DNA of 64,000 bases from Eutrigla gurnardus (Eukaryota; Chordata; Actinopteri; Perciformes; Triglidae). The DNA lies in contig OY741273.1 of the NCBI GenBank assembly GCA_963514095.1, positions 20,580,546-20,644,545 of the forward strand, in the 5' to 3' direction. Every line of letters starts with the position of its first letter. The first letter of the stretch is position 1. Positions 1 through 13,353 of this stretch are shown here, one piece after another. Under the pieces are notes generated by a model. That model did not search any database and was not told the origin of the DNA. It was given only the letters and a program-made list of their open reading frames with translations. The translations under genes were made by a program, and so were the position numbers.

Positions 1-60
<60 letters not shown>
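1..60. repeat. (ATT)n microsatellite
   Basis: Perfect ATT trinucleotide tract filling the first 60 bases. It begins at the window edge, so its true length is unknown. Confidence 0.97.
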
Positions 61-61
<1 letters not shown>

Positions 62-607
62 GGCGGTTATAATCGATATTATTGTTGTTATTGACTGTAG
101 TGAATGAATGGATGAATGGGCCGGAGGGAGCATGTTGGGGATCAGAAGGGGATTTAATAGCAGAACAACGTGGTCTTTGTGCTGCTTTTAATCCGGCCTG
201 TACCCCCTTCTGCACCTCTCCAGTTGCTCTGAACTCTGCCTCCACACTCGGGCAGGACCGTCCAATTATTTCTCCAATTCGTAACAATAAAAGAAAAAGA
301 CCAAAGATGGTGATTTATTTCGTGTTCTCGTCGATCAGACCAGAATATTCACATCAGGTTTTTTTTTTTTTTTTTTAATGAGTTCGGCGTAAACCTGCCA
401 AACTGTAATTGTGTCTTCAATTCTTACTTTTTTTTTTTTGTGATGACGTTTTTCAAACGAATCTTTAGCCTCCTAATTATATGAAGCCTATCAGTATCAA
501 CAGGTGTCAAAGACAACCATAAATGTTGCTTGTATTATAGAATATAAGAGACACATAAACCCTTCATATTCAGCACTACGGGCCCAACATGAATACATAA
601 TGACAGG

Positions 608-608
<1 letters not shown>

Positions 609-674
<66 letters not shown>
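609..674. repeat. (TG)n microsatellite
   Basis: Perfect TG dinucleotide tract of 33 units. It lies about 900 bases upstream of the crx start codon and about 30 bases before a (GA)n tract, so the two make a compound microsatellite. Confidence 0.97.
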
Positions 675-676
<2 letters not shown>

Positions 677-701
677 CGCGCGTGCCTTTGCCATAGCGCG
701 C

Positions 702-703
<2 letters not shown>

Positions 704-763
<60 letters not shown>

Positions 764-780
764 GAGGGAGGGAGGGAGGG
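704..780. repeat. (GA)n then (GGGA)n microsatellite
   Basis: A GA tract to about 760 runs into a short GGGA-type tract to 780. The strand is pure purine and could form a triplex. It lies in the crx upstream flank. Confidence 0.95.
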
Positions 781-1359
781 CTCTGGGTGTCTACTTGGGT
801 AAGAAGTTACTTCTAATTAGCCAGCCTCTTCTTGCTCGCCTCACTTGTCCACTGTGCAGATCCAGATCCTCTCCTCAGGGACCAGGTACCACCAGGGGCT
901 GCACCACTTTTCAGCAGCCTTCAGACCGCAGACCGGCCGACCTTTGCTGGAACTGTTGCCTTTGGTATATACCTTTCACCTGGCGACGTCGGTGCGCACC
1001 GCAATTACGCAGGACTTGGACGGAGAAACTGCATCGATGCCATAAACAGTGTTTAATATGGTATCTTACTTTATAGTTTTCGTTTGATTTTGACTTGTTG
1101 CTTTCCTTCTTATCTGGATAGAAGGAGCAAAAAAGTACACGCCGGTCTCCAAATCAGCTTTTACGCATCAGGTTCAAACGGGTGTAAAGGCGCACCGCCG
1201 TTACATCTAGAGCAAGAACCACAGAGGCCTGGTTCGACAGGGAAGCCTTTAAAGACAGTAAAGGACAAGGTCAGCAAGGGGAAATTAAAAAAAACAACAA
1301 CTAAGTGACAAACAACCCAGGTTAGAAGAAAAACAGGGAGGGAGGGAGTGATAGGGGGA

Positions 1360-1362
<3 letters not shown>

Positions 1363-1430
<68 letters not shown>
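1363..1430. repeat. (GA)n microsatellite
   Basis: Perfect GA tract of 34 units ending about 100 bases upstream of the crx ATG. It is probably in or beside the crx 5' UTR. Confidence 0.96.
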
Positions 1431-1434
<4 letters not shown>

Positions 1435-1527
1435 CCCTGGAGACTAACTAGGAGACCCGGCCCCCGGTCTGAGAGAAGGAGAGAGAGAGTGAGTTAGTGA
1501 GGGAGTGTTTTAAAGCCAGCAGGAGGC

Positions 1528-2884
1528 ATGATGTCCTACATTAAGCAACCCCATTACGCCGTGAACGGGTTAACGCTGTCCGGCCCGGGCATGGATCTGC
1601 TCCACTCCGCCGGCGTTGGATACCCCAGTAAGTAACAGCCTATGATTTATGACTGTATGCTTTTTTTCCTCTCATTTAGTTAAATCTATCGTTTTTATTA
1701 TTGTTTCAAGTGAAAAAATGTTTAATATGGAAATGCAGTGGATGAAAGACTTAAACAATGTCGTTGTGTGTTTTGCGTAAAATAGTCAGAAACAAAAATA
1801 TGTCATACATCGTTAGTTGAAATTAAGCTGCAAAGTTATGCTTTATGAATATGATTATATGTCTCTGATTCTTCAGCCTGAACATGTGTTCATTTGACCT
1901 ATAAATTCAGCGGATTATAGAGTCAAAAAACAATAAAAGAAACGCGTGTGAATGGAAACGCAGCCTGTTCTCACACGGACTTTACATGGAAATAGACTCC
2001 AATCTGTTGCCCTGATCATGTAACCTATTTACAAAAGGATGCTCATTGTACATGGGGTTTTTCATGAACCGACACTTCTTATATTGTTTGGCTGGGGGTA
2101 CGTGGCCTGATCAGCATCTGTCGTCCTCGAGAAGAGCGTTTGAATGAAATGATGCCGAGGTTTGGCACCGATGTCAGAAGGCGTGTTACAAAGCTCGGCC
2201 TTCGTGTCGTAGATTAGAGGTGAAATCAACGAGGTGTTAGTTAGAAGGTGTTTTTTTTTATTTTTTATTCAGAATCCAAGATTTGGGGGTGACTTTCGTT
2301 TATTCACTTTGTAAATTTCGATTCTAAAAGTCTGAATTATGGCAGATAAAAGCAGAAGATTTGTTATATCATTTTTATTCGATGTAATAAAAAAACACGA
2401 ATCATCAAGACAATCTTTAAATCAACACCGTATTTCTTCTAATGTGACCCGATTTATTCAAACTAAACCCGCTATTTTGCAGACAACTTTCTTTAAAATA
2501 ATATTTAGTCCTACATTATCCGGTAATTTATAAAATGTAAAACCGAGTTGAAATAAAGTTATTATTCACTTTCATAGTGAATGAAAGGATTTCCATAGCC
2601 TAATTTAGATACAATATATCTGTTGAATTATGGAGTTATTTTTAAGTTAACGCGCGCATAATAATCATAATAATAATTTTGTCCTTTTTTTTAAATCATT
2701 TTAGACACCCCACGTAAACAGCGTCGGGAGCGCACCACCTTCACACGCGCACAGCTGGACATCCTGGAGGCTCTGTTTGCCAAAACGCGCTACCCAGACA
2801 TCTTCATGAGGGAGGAGGTGGCCCTCAAGATCAACCTGCCGGAGTCCCGAGTCCAGGTAACACATTTACTATAGACAAGCATTG

Positions 2885-2927
<43 letters not shown>

Positions 2928-3649
2928 TTTCTAGTAGCTATATGACTAATGTTAAGCATGGAGTTGATAATGACGTGGTGGTTCTATAATCAACCCCTGC
3001 CATCCTCCAGGTCTGGTTCAAGAACCGTCGGGCTAAGTGCCGCCAGCAGCAACAGCAGAGCACAGGCCAGTCCAAACCGAGGCCCCCTAAGAAGAAGGCG
3101 TCCCCTGCTCGTGATGCCAACTCCGAGGCCAGTGCCAACCCCTCCAATGGACCCTACAGCCCTCAACCCCCTCCCCCGGGCACCGCCATCACCCCCAGTT
3201 CCAGCGCTGCAAGTGCCACGGTGTCCATCTGGAGCCCTGCCTCCATCTCCCCACTGCCAGACCCCCTGTCTGTCTCCTCAACCCCCTGCATGCAGCGCGC
3301 CTCCGCCTACCCCATGACCTACACCCAGGCCCCGGCCTACAGCCAGAGCTATGCAGGCTCCTCCTCCTACTTCACCGGCCTGGACTGTAGCTCCTACCTG
3401 TCCCCCATGCACCCGCAGCTGTCGGGCACCGGAGGCGCCTTGAGCCCCATCACAGCCTCCTCGATGGGTGGGCCCCTCAGCCAGTCCCCTGCCTCGCTCT
3501 CCTCCCAGGGCTACACAGCCGCCTCGCTGGGCTTTGGAGCCGTCGACTGTCTAGACTACAAGGACCAAGCTGCCTGGAAGCTCAATTTCAATGCCACTGA
3601 CTGTCTGGACTACAAAGACCAGAACTCCTGGAAGTTCCAGGTCTTGTAA
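1528..3649 (+). CDS. crx: Cone-rod homeobox transcription factor Crx (OTX family)
   Basis: Coding exons are 1528-1627, 2705-2856 and 3011-3649, all with GT-AG junctions, giving 296 aa. The start is the first of two adjacent ATGs, and MMSYIKQPHYAVNGL is the usual OTX/CRX amino terminus. The homeodomain spans about residues 39-98. It has Lys88 at homeodomain position 50 (bicoid/OTX class) and Asn89 at position 51, within VWFKNRRAKC. The middle contains VSIWSPASISPLPDP, an OTX-family signature. The carboxy end carries two DCLDYKDQ repeats at about 263-270 and 281-288 (OTX tail) and ends KFQVL. Family knowledge: Crx is a nuclear activator of photoreceptor and pineal genes that binds TAATCC-type sites. 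The short poly-Gln after the homeodomain and the proline-rich linker fit Crx better than Otx2. Splitting the homeodomain between exons 2 and 3 is typical of the family. The assignment to crx rather than otx1/otx2 comes from recalled orthologues; no alignment was run. Confidence 0.95.
1628..2704 (+). other. crx: crx intron 1
   Basis: Begins GTAAGT and ends TTTTAG. It interrupts the codon after Tyr-Pro, the usual place in OTX genes. Mostly AT-rich. No embedded gene or RNA seen. Confidence 0.85.
2887..2923. repeat. (TC)n microsatellite in crx intron 2
   Basis: TC dinucleotide tract of about 18 units in the 154-base second intron (2857-3010). It takes up a quarter of that intron. Confidence 0.95.
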
Positions 3650-5295
3650 ATAGCAAGAAGTGGGAGGTGGGGAGGGAAGGGGATACGGGAAGAAGTGAGG
3701 AATCAAAGTAGGGTGAATAACCAGATTGTTTTGGTGTGTTTTAGAAGAAGGAAGAGACCTTGAGGACACAGAAATCAATTAGTAATATCATACGAAGAAA
3801 TCAGCTGAAGTAAAGTCTTCATTTTTGTTTCAGAAAAATGTGTGGAAGTCAACTCTGTTGAAGTAAAAATCTGTCGATGCTCAGCTTGACGATTGACAAG
3901 AACAGTAATTCTTTCATTCTGCAGCTCAAGTGGTACCAGGGCCAAAATTGTTGTGATTTACATACAGTATAATTAAATTAATGATTACAAGAAAATTGCT
4001 TTTCATTGGAGACTCAGACGTCTTGGTTCATAGAATATTTTCCCATCTCAATTGTTTGATTTGAGGTGAATTCAGAAACTGCTTGACTGGGCCCCGCTTG
4101 GACCAGCAGAGCTTCCACAGTTTCAGTGACCTGCAAGTTTTCCTGCATAGACAGCCTTGAAATCAATGTGTTACAGCACAAGAACTGACTAGAGCCCGTG
4201 CTCACGTTTCTTTCTTTCTTCTAGACTCTAGACTGTCTCGTATTTTCTGTGATGTACTTCTTTCATAAAGCTGCTTTTTTAAGCGAGCTGACTCTAAAAA
4301 GCTTTGAGCCGAATGACTCAATTCAACCCAAACTGGCATCTTGAAGAGGGTGTCTTTACGGAGTGGCCACTAATTAATGTGAAAACAGGACAGAACAGAA
4401 GCGGATGATTCCCAGTAGCCTTGTGTGATACTGACCCTCTGCAGCCTGTGTGTGATAGGGGGTGGAGTTGGTCACCGGAGTGACTGCAGTACAAACCTGT
4501 TGCCTTTGAGCATGGTTGAAATCATTAGCAGAATGGCTCGTGCATTGTTAGTTTTAATAGGATCACTTCCAGACAATTTGTGCAACAATGGCCGCATTGT
4601 GGCTATTGGCAGCCGTGTACTCTCCCCCCTCACCCTCGCCCCCACCCACCCACTCCATCTCACAGCGTTTGCATGAGGTTAGCGGATTGTTGAAGCAGTT
4701 CTTGAATCTACAAATGACTTTATTATGAATGGTTTTGCCGATAAACTGCTCCAGAGAGGCTTTTTGATGGGAGAGAAGACTGAAAGGGAAGGGACCGGGT
4801 CGCTACGCTGACGCCCTCTGCACAGAGAGTTTGGTGCCTCTCTCAAGTCCAACCTGTAAAGATGTGATGGGTACCGCTTTATGTGTTTGATGTACCGTTT
4901 GATTTTTTTTTTTTTTTGTATTAGACATTATGTTTCTTTAAAAAAAAACTATAAAAACAATTGTGAATTTGTTGAAGTAAAAATTGTGGTAATTTGTTTT
5001 GAAGTTAATATTATTATCAGTATTATTACTATCATCATTGATATTATGTCTTCAGCTGACATGGACATTGCTAATATACTTCTTTTTTTTTTCCTTTTGT
5101 AAATATTAAAACTTGAAAATGCAATCGTGTCTGGTATCAGCAATGAGTTGTTACGCAGGCGTTCCACCCAACACAATCACCCTCTTTCTTAATTTCTAGA
5201 AAATTGCCAACTTTTTATTTTTTTTCTGTTTGTATTTTTTCTGGTTTCTGCTTCATCTTCTTCTTTTTTTCAAACTCAGGGGTTTATCCAATAAA
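3650..5295 (+). other. crx: crx 3' UTR and candidate poly(A) signal
   Basis: Noncoding after the TAA at 3647-3649. The first canonical AATAAA I find is at 5290-5295, followed by T/G-rich sequence, so the 3' UTR may be about 1.6 kb. An earlier non-canonical site cannot be excluded. No other gene seen. Confidence 0.45.
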
Positions 5296-6471
5296 AGTAG
5301 CAGTAATAGGATACAATGCTGTTTATGCTCCTTAATCATTTACTGTACTTTTATCTTTTGCATTACTATAATCGTCTCTGCTTATTATTATAATTATTGA
5401 TTTATTTTGTATATTTCATTTGTCTCCTGTGTTCAACCAGTCTCACCGCCACCATGCTAGATGATGTTTCTGAGACATTAAACAACTTCATTAAAACTTA
5501 TGGATCTCTGTGTTCTGTAAGTCACTGGATTTGATGGTTTCATTGCTGAATACTGGGTTGAGGTAGAGCTATGATGACGTGTTGTCCTCCTCTTTGGGGC
5601 TACCATAGGAGGAAAAAGTGTCGGAGGAATGGGAATCCGTTTCTGGGAGCGTCCCACTAATCCATACAAAAGGTTGAGTGGGTATGAGGTAGAGATGAGA
5701 GGGTTCAGGGCAGAGTGGACGGAAAACAATAATACTGAGTCCCACCGCGCTTGCCAGCCCCAAACTGAAGCACCAGAGACGGGCAGATTATTTTGGATTG
5801 CTGACTGTTTCTGCTCCTGCCACCGAGGGTCAGCTCCACTGGGGGGTTAAGAGAAGTGCACTGGTTGAGAGGTTTTAGGGCTGTTATCGGCTCATGGTGT
5901 GTTGAGATGCTTGATATCTTCGCGTGTAGCAAATGCTAACATGCTAAGCTGAGGTGGCAAACAGTAGCACTGTCCTCGTGTCCATGTTAGCATACTGGTA
6001 TTAGCATTTAGCTTTGTATCCTACACCACACAATATCTTTTCATATCATTAGTATATATATATATATATATATATGGTGCACATACGCGTAGATGTTGAA
6101 CCTGCACGTCTGAGGGCGTTGCACTTGGCAGCGTTTATCACGTAGCACACTGTTAAAATACTTAATGGGACTAGAGAGTCAAGCTTAATGCTGATCACGA
6201 TTACACCGTGCCACAGTCAGTACTACATGTCTTGGCTGGCTGTTGCACCTTTCTGCTCAGACGGCCAAGTAACAGTGAGTCTCTGCCCTTTGACTGGGAT
6301 TTAGCCAGTGCAGAGTTCAGTCTTGTGGTGATGCAGCACAACCTCGGCCATGCAGCCCAAAAGCTCATTACCAAGTGCAACCGACTACGGTCACGAACCA
6401 CTAACGAGCTCGGGGTTTAATAAGTGTTCGGTTACTAAGTCACACATCGAGACAACGGGAACTTTATACGT
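5296..6471. other. Intergenic stretch, no gene seen
   Basis: Short open frames here overlap on both strands and lack splice context or recognisable protein. A short (TA)n tract lies at about 6053-6075. Confidence 0.6.
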
Positions 6472-6668
<197 letters not shown>

Positions 6669-7004
6669 TGCTCCTGTAATCCGCCAGCAGCAGCATATGG
6701 ACCCTGAAGCACAGAGACACAGCCACAGATACACTCAGGACTTAGAAATATGATTCATTTCTTTCCTCTCTCTAATCCCCAACAAACAAGCTGGTGGCCA
6801 GCCTGCTCTGGAAGCACACTGTAATCATGCCACAGGCTGCTGCCAGAGCTGACGGGCCTCCCCTTCATCCCTCCTCCCCCCTGCCTGCATGCGGTCCATT
6901 TTCCTCTTAATCGATTCCTAATCCCAGCGCCGCCATGCATACACGCGTCGAGCACACGCATCAAACACACACACGAATACGTGCAGACACACTCGCAATC
7001 ATCA

Positions 7005-7480
7005 AACCCATATACATCTTATCTAACCGTATACTCAGCTGTTCCTAGGACTGCGCTCTTCTGGACAGAGACCTCAAATGTTGCTGCTACATCTGTAACG
7101 ACTGCTGTCCTCTGTTGTTTGTCCACCACGATGTTCCGGTTGGTTAGACATGACCACTTTATCAGTCTGGATCTGGAAATCCCACAGGATCTTAGCTTGG
7201 TCATTCTCAACCACCTTTGGAGGTGTCTTCCATTTTGACCTCAGGACTTCCGGCCCATAATACATAGTACAGATGTTCCTGTACACTTCCTGTGCCAGGC
7301 TGGTGATGATGATCCATGCCTGCATCTTACACCCTGCTGATATGTGCTACACTGTCTCAGGGGCATCTTTGCACAGCCTGCTCCCGGGGTCCTGTCTGGT
7401 GTGGTTGACCCCGACCCCGTCCTTGTGCTCGCCGCCTGTTCGTGTGCTGCCATGATTAGTGCCTCTGTATGTGATGTCAC
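7005..7480 (-). mobile_element. Degenerate LINE reverse-transcriptase fragment (endonuclease-like C-terminal region)
   Basis: On the minus strand three overlapping frames together resemble the C-terminal part of a non-LTR retrotransposon polyprotein of the type with a restriction-like endonuclease. In order: ALIMAAHEQAASTR (about 7455-7415), then KSKWKTPPKVVENDQAKILW (about 7250-7190), then NIVVDKQQRTAVVTDVA (about 7145-7095), then SVQKSAVLGTA (about 7075-7040). The reading frame shifts at least twice. The stretch between TDVA and SVQKS looks internally deleted compared with the family as I recall it. It is a dead fragment. The family (R2/NeSL/Rex6-like) is from memory and less certain than the LINE assignment. 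Confidence 0.75.
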
Positions 7481-10400
7481 TTGAGTCAGTGTTAGTTGGG
7501 GCTGAAGACTACACATTTGGAAATTATGAAAAATCTGGAGATGTGGAGCTAGAGGATGCCAGGCCTCGGCAGCCCACTCTTTATCTCTGCTTGGCTGCTT
7601 TAGCCACTGCTAGCAGAGCACACATACATCTTCGTCACAACTATTGGCGATTTAGTTGCATTCTGGGTAATGCAGGCAAAAGGGAAGAAGAACTGAATGT
7701 GTGAAAAAACAGCCAATAAAGCAAGGCTTCATCGGAAATCAAGTTCTCTTTCAACATATCCGTGTCCAAGTTTAAAGACACAAAATAAATCAGAATGGGA
7801 CTCGTCGGGAAAGGTGGAACCTGCTTCAAAATATCAGGTTTAAAATATGATCATGATGGAACAGCCATTCCCATATACAACTACAAACAATTGAATGCAT
7901 AATTGGCTCATTTTATCATCGAACTGATAAAAAAAAAAAAGGTCATGAAGCATAAGTCATTAAATAAGATTTGCAATGGTGCAGTAATGCTGCTAAATCA
8001 CACAGCCCTGCAGTGTAAGTAGGTGTGAGTGATCTGCAGCTAGTAGTGGTAACAGGATCAGTATTACAGTATGAATGGATCAACCAGACACTGTCAACCT
8101 CAGCATACACTTTTGCTGAAGGCTTTGCTGCAGATTACAATTTAACACCTAGTTAATATCACTAATAGTAAAAGTCAGAGTTTTAGAGCTACAGATTAAT
8201 GATATGTTGGACTAAATCATGTTGACTGGATTATAGGGGGCCGTTTGAATATGTGAATGGAGTCGCTGAATGAATGAATGTCTTCTTTTTTTTTTGTCAG
8301 ACTTGCTCTGCTTTGAGGTGATTCCGTATATTACAGGCCTCCATAAGTTGCACTCTTCACCCTTGCCTTGCTCAAGGGCACCTGCTGTAACATTAGATGT
8401 TAAAGGAAAAGACAGCGTGTGTTTTCCACCCTGTCGAAATGATTCAAACTGGCAACAAACTTTTCTTGTGTGTACACATTTCCTCTGCCAGAGATTTGCT
8501 GCATGTAACCCCTCTCTTTTCCGTCCCGTCCCAGCACCCTTCCTTCTTGCCACCTCCTGTCTTCTGCCCCTTCCTTCTTGCCACCTCCTCGGGTGTGCCC
8601 CCTTTCCCCCTCTGCTCCACCGCTCCTTGCAGTTTGTTATTCTTGCTGATCTAATTTAGAGAATGTCCCAAATCCTCTTAGTGTCCTGCTCCCTCAGCAC
8701 AACACTAAGTGAATTAGACAGGATTACTGTCTTCCTCCTCTTCCTCCTCCTCCTCCTCCTCCTCCTCCTCCTCTTCTTCTTCTACTTCTCCTCCGTGCTC
8801 TCTCCTCATCATCCCACTTACCCTATCTTTCCACTTGCATGTCCATCTTTTCTCTGGACATTTCTCTTTTCATCGGCAGGATTAAAGCATTCTCCCTCTC
8901 CAGATGACAAATTGGTTCCAATGTTCCCCCTGGTGACAGATGCTCCCGCAGGCCCAGTGCATCATGGGACATAAAGTATCATTAATTAAACTTTGCCCTC
9001 TGGTAAATAAAAATAGAAATAAAAAACCCCAGAATGACACAGATGAAGTCCAACAAACATGAGCATGTACAGGGAGATGAAATTGTAGGTTAGAGGAAAA
9101 CTGTTCCCGTCTCTCGCTGCCTCGCCACGTTCCCCTCCCACAACTTTAGAGTCGTCAAACATAGAGAGCCATGTTAGCTGGGTGACATTCTCTACATGAT
9201 CTTAGTTGGACGGCAGTACAGAAACACCCCCCAGGCCCAGTCAGGCCATCCAGTTCCAGTCTCATGCCAGTGTGATGTAGTCTAATCTCTAGTCTGGCTC
9301 TCTCAGGTTATCCCTGATCTCTGCCGTGCCAGTACAGGGTCAATTTAGTCTCCCTACTGTTCACTGTGATGTAATTTGATTGTCACATTCTTTTCTTGTC
9401 TTTTCTCCTTTCTGGATTTGTTCCGGTGACCATCCAGGATCCACACATGCCAGAATAGTATTCAATTGATTCAACTTTATGTTAATATTGATGCCACACA
9501 GCCACATGTGACCTTCTAGGAGGGTTGAGATAGCAAAAGACCCAAGTCAATTAAAGGGTTTAGAGATGTGTTACATTGTTGGGGGTCAGGACACCCACAA
9601 GAAGTCACAAGATAAATCGTCATTCAGAGGGGGAAAAACATATTGATCTTTGCCATTTTTTGTACCCAATTATTGGATTAGTCACCTCTTCAGAGCTCTA
9701 AAAGTAAAATCCAGATGTTCGATCTTTAAAACAGGTTATATCCAGTGGGTGTATGCAACTGATGATGAGGGGTCACAAGTAGACTATCATTATCACAGAG
9801 ACGGAAAGCCACTAAATCAAGCCAATTGTTGAACCAAAATGAAAATAATTTATTGTACATGCTTGTACTGCCAGTTGAAAAATTTATGAAAATTTAATGT
9901 TTTTCTGTTTTCTAACTTGAAAGGTAAAACAATAAGAAATTCAAGATTTAGTGTGTAACTGCACTTTGGGCCTCGCAGACTTTACTTTTGTTACATCGAC
10001 AGATGTTGATTGTTTTAAATTGCTCTTATATGCTCTACCAAATATCTATTGTATTTCACTTCATCGTGTACTTAATTTGCTGGTCATATTTGACACCAGC
10101 ATTAAACAATTACAATAATGTGAAGGTAACTTTACCCCAAGTATACTGACTGTGGTATGAAATGCCCTTTAAGTTGTCACACAGCTAAAAGCTACAATAC
10201 TAAAAGTTAAAATGCTAAAGGCTGAAGTGCTAAAAGCCTTTTTTATTGTTATTTTTAGTCATGTGTGCCAAACACAACATCAGCCCTACATGTGTGGAGA
10301 ATGAGAAGATTCCAAGTTTGTCCAAAGCTGCATGAAAGCCAGCAGGTCTGTAACAGTTACAGTTCTGAGTTACAGTTCAGTCTGTAAGGTCCTGCCAGAG

Positions 10401-10768
10401 CTTTTGAACTTTGCTCCCATCACTCCACCACGTTCACGCCCCCCCCCCCCCACGCTGTTTTTCTTTATCTGATTTTACAAGTGTTTTTTTTTTTTTATCT
10501 TGAGCTCCACTTTGCCAAACTGTGCTCCTCTTTCTTTATCAATCTCTCACTATCACTATGCCCCATCTCTTTTCTTCTCTCTCTCTCTCTCCCTCTCTCT
10601 CTCTTTCTCATTCTCTCTTCATCTGTGCCCCCCCCCCTCCCAAACGCCCCACCCCTCCTGCATCTCCCTCACTTTCAGTAATTCCAGCGTTGCCTCTCTC
10701 GCTTGCCCTAATCCAGCTCTGACCTCAATCCCGTGATGTAACGGATCATGTGATGTGGGGAGAACGAC

Positions 10769-10772
<4 letters not shown>

Positions 10773-10809
<37 letters not shown>
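10773..10809. repeat. (GA)n microsatellite
   Basis: GA dinucleotide tract, followed by two shorter GAGAGAGATG-type runs. Confidence 0.93.
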
Positions 10810-10816
<7 letters not shown>

Positions 10817-11736
10817 AGAGATGGAGAGGAACAGGGGACGTAAAGTGGGGAAACATGGTCTAATCCCCGATGCTGGAGCCATAGACCAATCACACAATGA
10901 TGGGGTTGGGGGTCAGGGGGTGCCTCCATTAAGTTACAAAATATTAGTCTCACACACAAACAAACGCACATACATACCAGCACACGCAAGAACATAGGAA
11001 CACACACACACACACCAATCTTCTGGAAACAACAAGTCAACATGTTTGTTTCATCTCTGTGACTCAGTGGCTATTTAAATGTCAATTTGTCCGCACACCG
11101 CCAACAACAGACACAACACCAACCGGGCTGTTTATGACTGACAGGCAGCCTCATACATAAATATTTACTGCATGCTGTTATATGATATATATCTCATATA
11201 ATCACCTGTTGTTGTATAAACCAAACCACAGGCATCGGGCCATTACAACACAGCGGCCATACAGCTGATGAAGTTAGACCTACATCACATATTATATTCT
11301 AAAACATGAATAACTAACTCAAACTAATGGAAACCCATTTCATGTGTAGTATACACCTACTGTATACAGCAAGGTATAAGATACAGTAAGTTAACAGACA
11401 GAAGTTAATAAGATAACAGCTCATGACATAGTATTACAAAGACTTAACAATGGAAATTTGTTTCATAATGAGCTTCCATAAGATTTAAAATAAAAAGCAT
11501 GAATTCAGATATGTTTTTTTTAATGGCTCATATAGCAGGACAGTTATTTACTTCCTTTCAGCTTAAATGTATTTCGACTTCTTGTATTATGACTTTTGTC
11601 AGACAGATTAGAAAGAAAGAAAAACGAATTCTACTATTTTAGCATTATTTAGCTCTTGTTTCTTCAGTTGCACAGGATCTTTCCTCCACAGTTACAGTGA
11701 GCTTGCAGTGCCATTTAAAAACGTTTATTATGGAGA

Positions 11737-11755
11737 GGGGGGGGGGGGGGGGGGG
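11737..11755. repeat. Poly-G tract
   Basis: Nineteen consecutive G on the + strand. It could form a quadruplex and is a likely place for sequencing length error. Confidence 0.95.
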
Positions 11756-13289
11756 CATCTGCTTTTGTGCCTTGGATAACAAAATAGTTGAAATATCATT
11801 TAAGCCCAGGACATGGCAGGTATAGAATCAGGCTGTAGAAACAGTGATCGTCATGGTCCGAGCGTGTTTCTTCGTTTTTGTTTCCTGTTTTAGTTTGAAA
11901 ATCTCTTGTTTCTCATCTCGTTCTACTTCCTGCCTCTGCTTGTGCCCCACTTTGTCTGCTTCGCCCTCGTGAGTTTCACCTGTTGCTGTCAGCCCTGCTG
12001 TCACCTGTCCCTTGTTATCTCCCTGATTTTAGTCTCTGTGCTCCCCATGTCATCTGTCGGTTGCTCTTTTGCCGTTCGTGCCTGATACCTGCCTGGCCTC
12101 TCAGTTTGAACAGTTTATTAAATAATTTAACTGCACCGGTCAGCCTGCTTTTGTATCTGTATTTTGGTCTTTCTTTGATCTACAATATATCCATAAACTA
12201 TGTGAGCCCTTTTTGTAATTCACACTGAATGATGGCGTGACACTAGAGGCTCACTTGTGCTAACCCTACAGAGACGTATGCAACGAAACAGCACGTACTG
12301 TCACTATTGACTCTTGTTAAACACTGTTGCTTGTTGACTACCATGCTGTGCTAATGGCTGAACATGGTTAATCCCTGGGAGCAGTGCCTATACTCCCTCC
12401 ACACCCCCACCCTCAGGTCCCACAGCCCTCCCCCACTCACCATGTCTCTTTGTGCACTAGTACACTAAATTAATCTCAGTGGTGCGCTCATCTACTCTGA
12501 ACCCACTCACTCCCCACCACCCCCCACCTCACCCCTGCCCCTCGCACCACGACTAAAACCCTTGGCTCACACACAAAGAGATGCCCCCATCTCTTTGCAG
12601 TTCCCTGCCAACCGTCCCACCTGTACACAACACAATGATTGTCCAGTTGTGTGGAGTTGTAAAAGTGAGATCAACAAATGTTATCCCATCCACACGTACC
12701 GAAACAATGTTTTTTGTCCGTTTTTCCTTGCCATTGTTTCAAGAAAATGTGCGTCCACACAAATCCACTGTAAACGACTCTGTAGTAAATATTCCAGGCC
12801 TTTATGTGAAGCTGTTTCTGCTACAGAAATACACCAAAAACGCAGAAGAAGAGACTTAGCATTGGGAAGTAAACACATTGCTTGACCCAACGTTTGCCAT
12901 TGCTATTGCAACAAGTGAAAGCTACGGCTACTATCCACCCGACCACCCGATCAATAAACACCCATAAGATGACAATTTGGCCCGTATAAATAAAACCAAC
13001 AATAACCATCAACAGCCGTCACCCTAAGGACCTTAACGAGGCATTGTCACACGTTGGGATGGATTAAAAATAAATGCAACATTCATGGGAAGTTAGCTAG
13101 CATAAATGTCAGTTGTTTGTTAGCATCATAAAAAAGTAGCAAATCTGTGACTTTTTTCTCGAAATATTGCCCCCCTCTCTCGGCTCTGTTTTTTTTTTCA
13201 TACAGTGGCCCTAATATGCCGTCGTACAAAGGAGCAGAATATCTGCTGCAGCACGATCATGCGCACGTAGCCTGCCATTGTTGTTGTTA

Positions 13290-13353
13290 TCCCTAACCCC
13301 AACCCTAACCTAACCCTAACCCCAACCCTAACCAACCCCAACCCTAACCCTAA
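13290..13353. repeat. Interstitial telomere-like (CCCTAA)n tract
   Basis: About ten units of CCCTAA and variants (CCCCAA, CCTAA, CCAA) in one orientation, reading as the C-rich telomere strand on +. Both sides are ordinary sequence, so this is an interstitial telomeric sequence, not a chromosome end. Confidence 0.9.

Larger units (their letters stand above)
61..1527 (+). other. crx upstream flank and probable 5' UTR
   Basis: No gene is visible upstream of the crx start codon. The stretch holds a (TG)n tract, two (GA)n tracts and poly-T runs. The last 100 bases before the ATG are purine-rich and probably 5' UTR, since the coding exon begins in the middle of a longer exon with no splice acceptor just before the ATG. 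I cannot place the transcription start. Confidence 0.5.
7481..13289. other. Long intergenic stretch, no gene seen
   Basis: No multi-exon gene or conserved protein is visible. It contains a pyrimidine-rich (CCT)n region at about 8735-8785, a short tandem copy of CCTTCCTTCTTGCCACCTCC near 8538 and 8570, poly-C near 10441, (CT)n and (GA)n tracts at 10573-10620 and 10773-10809, and poly-G at 11737-11755. The rest is AT-rich. Confidence 0.6.

Noticed and set aside
13290..13353. A real chromosome end
   Set aside because: The tract is short, degenerate and flanked on both sides by ordinary sequence.
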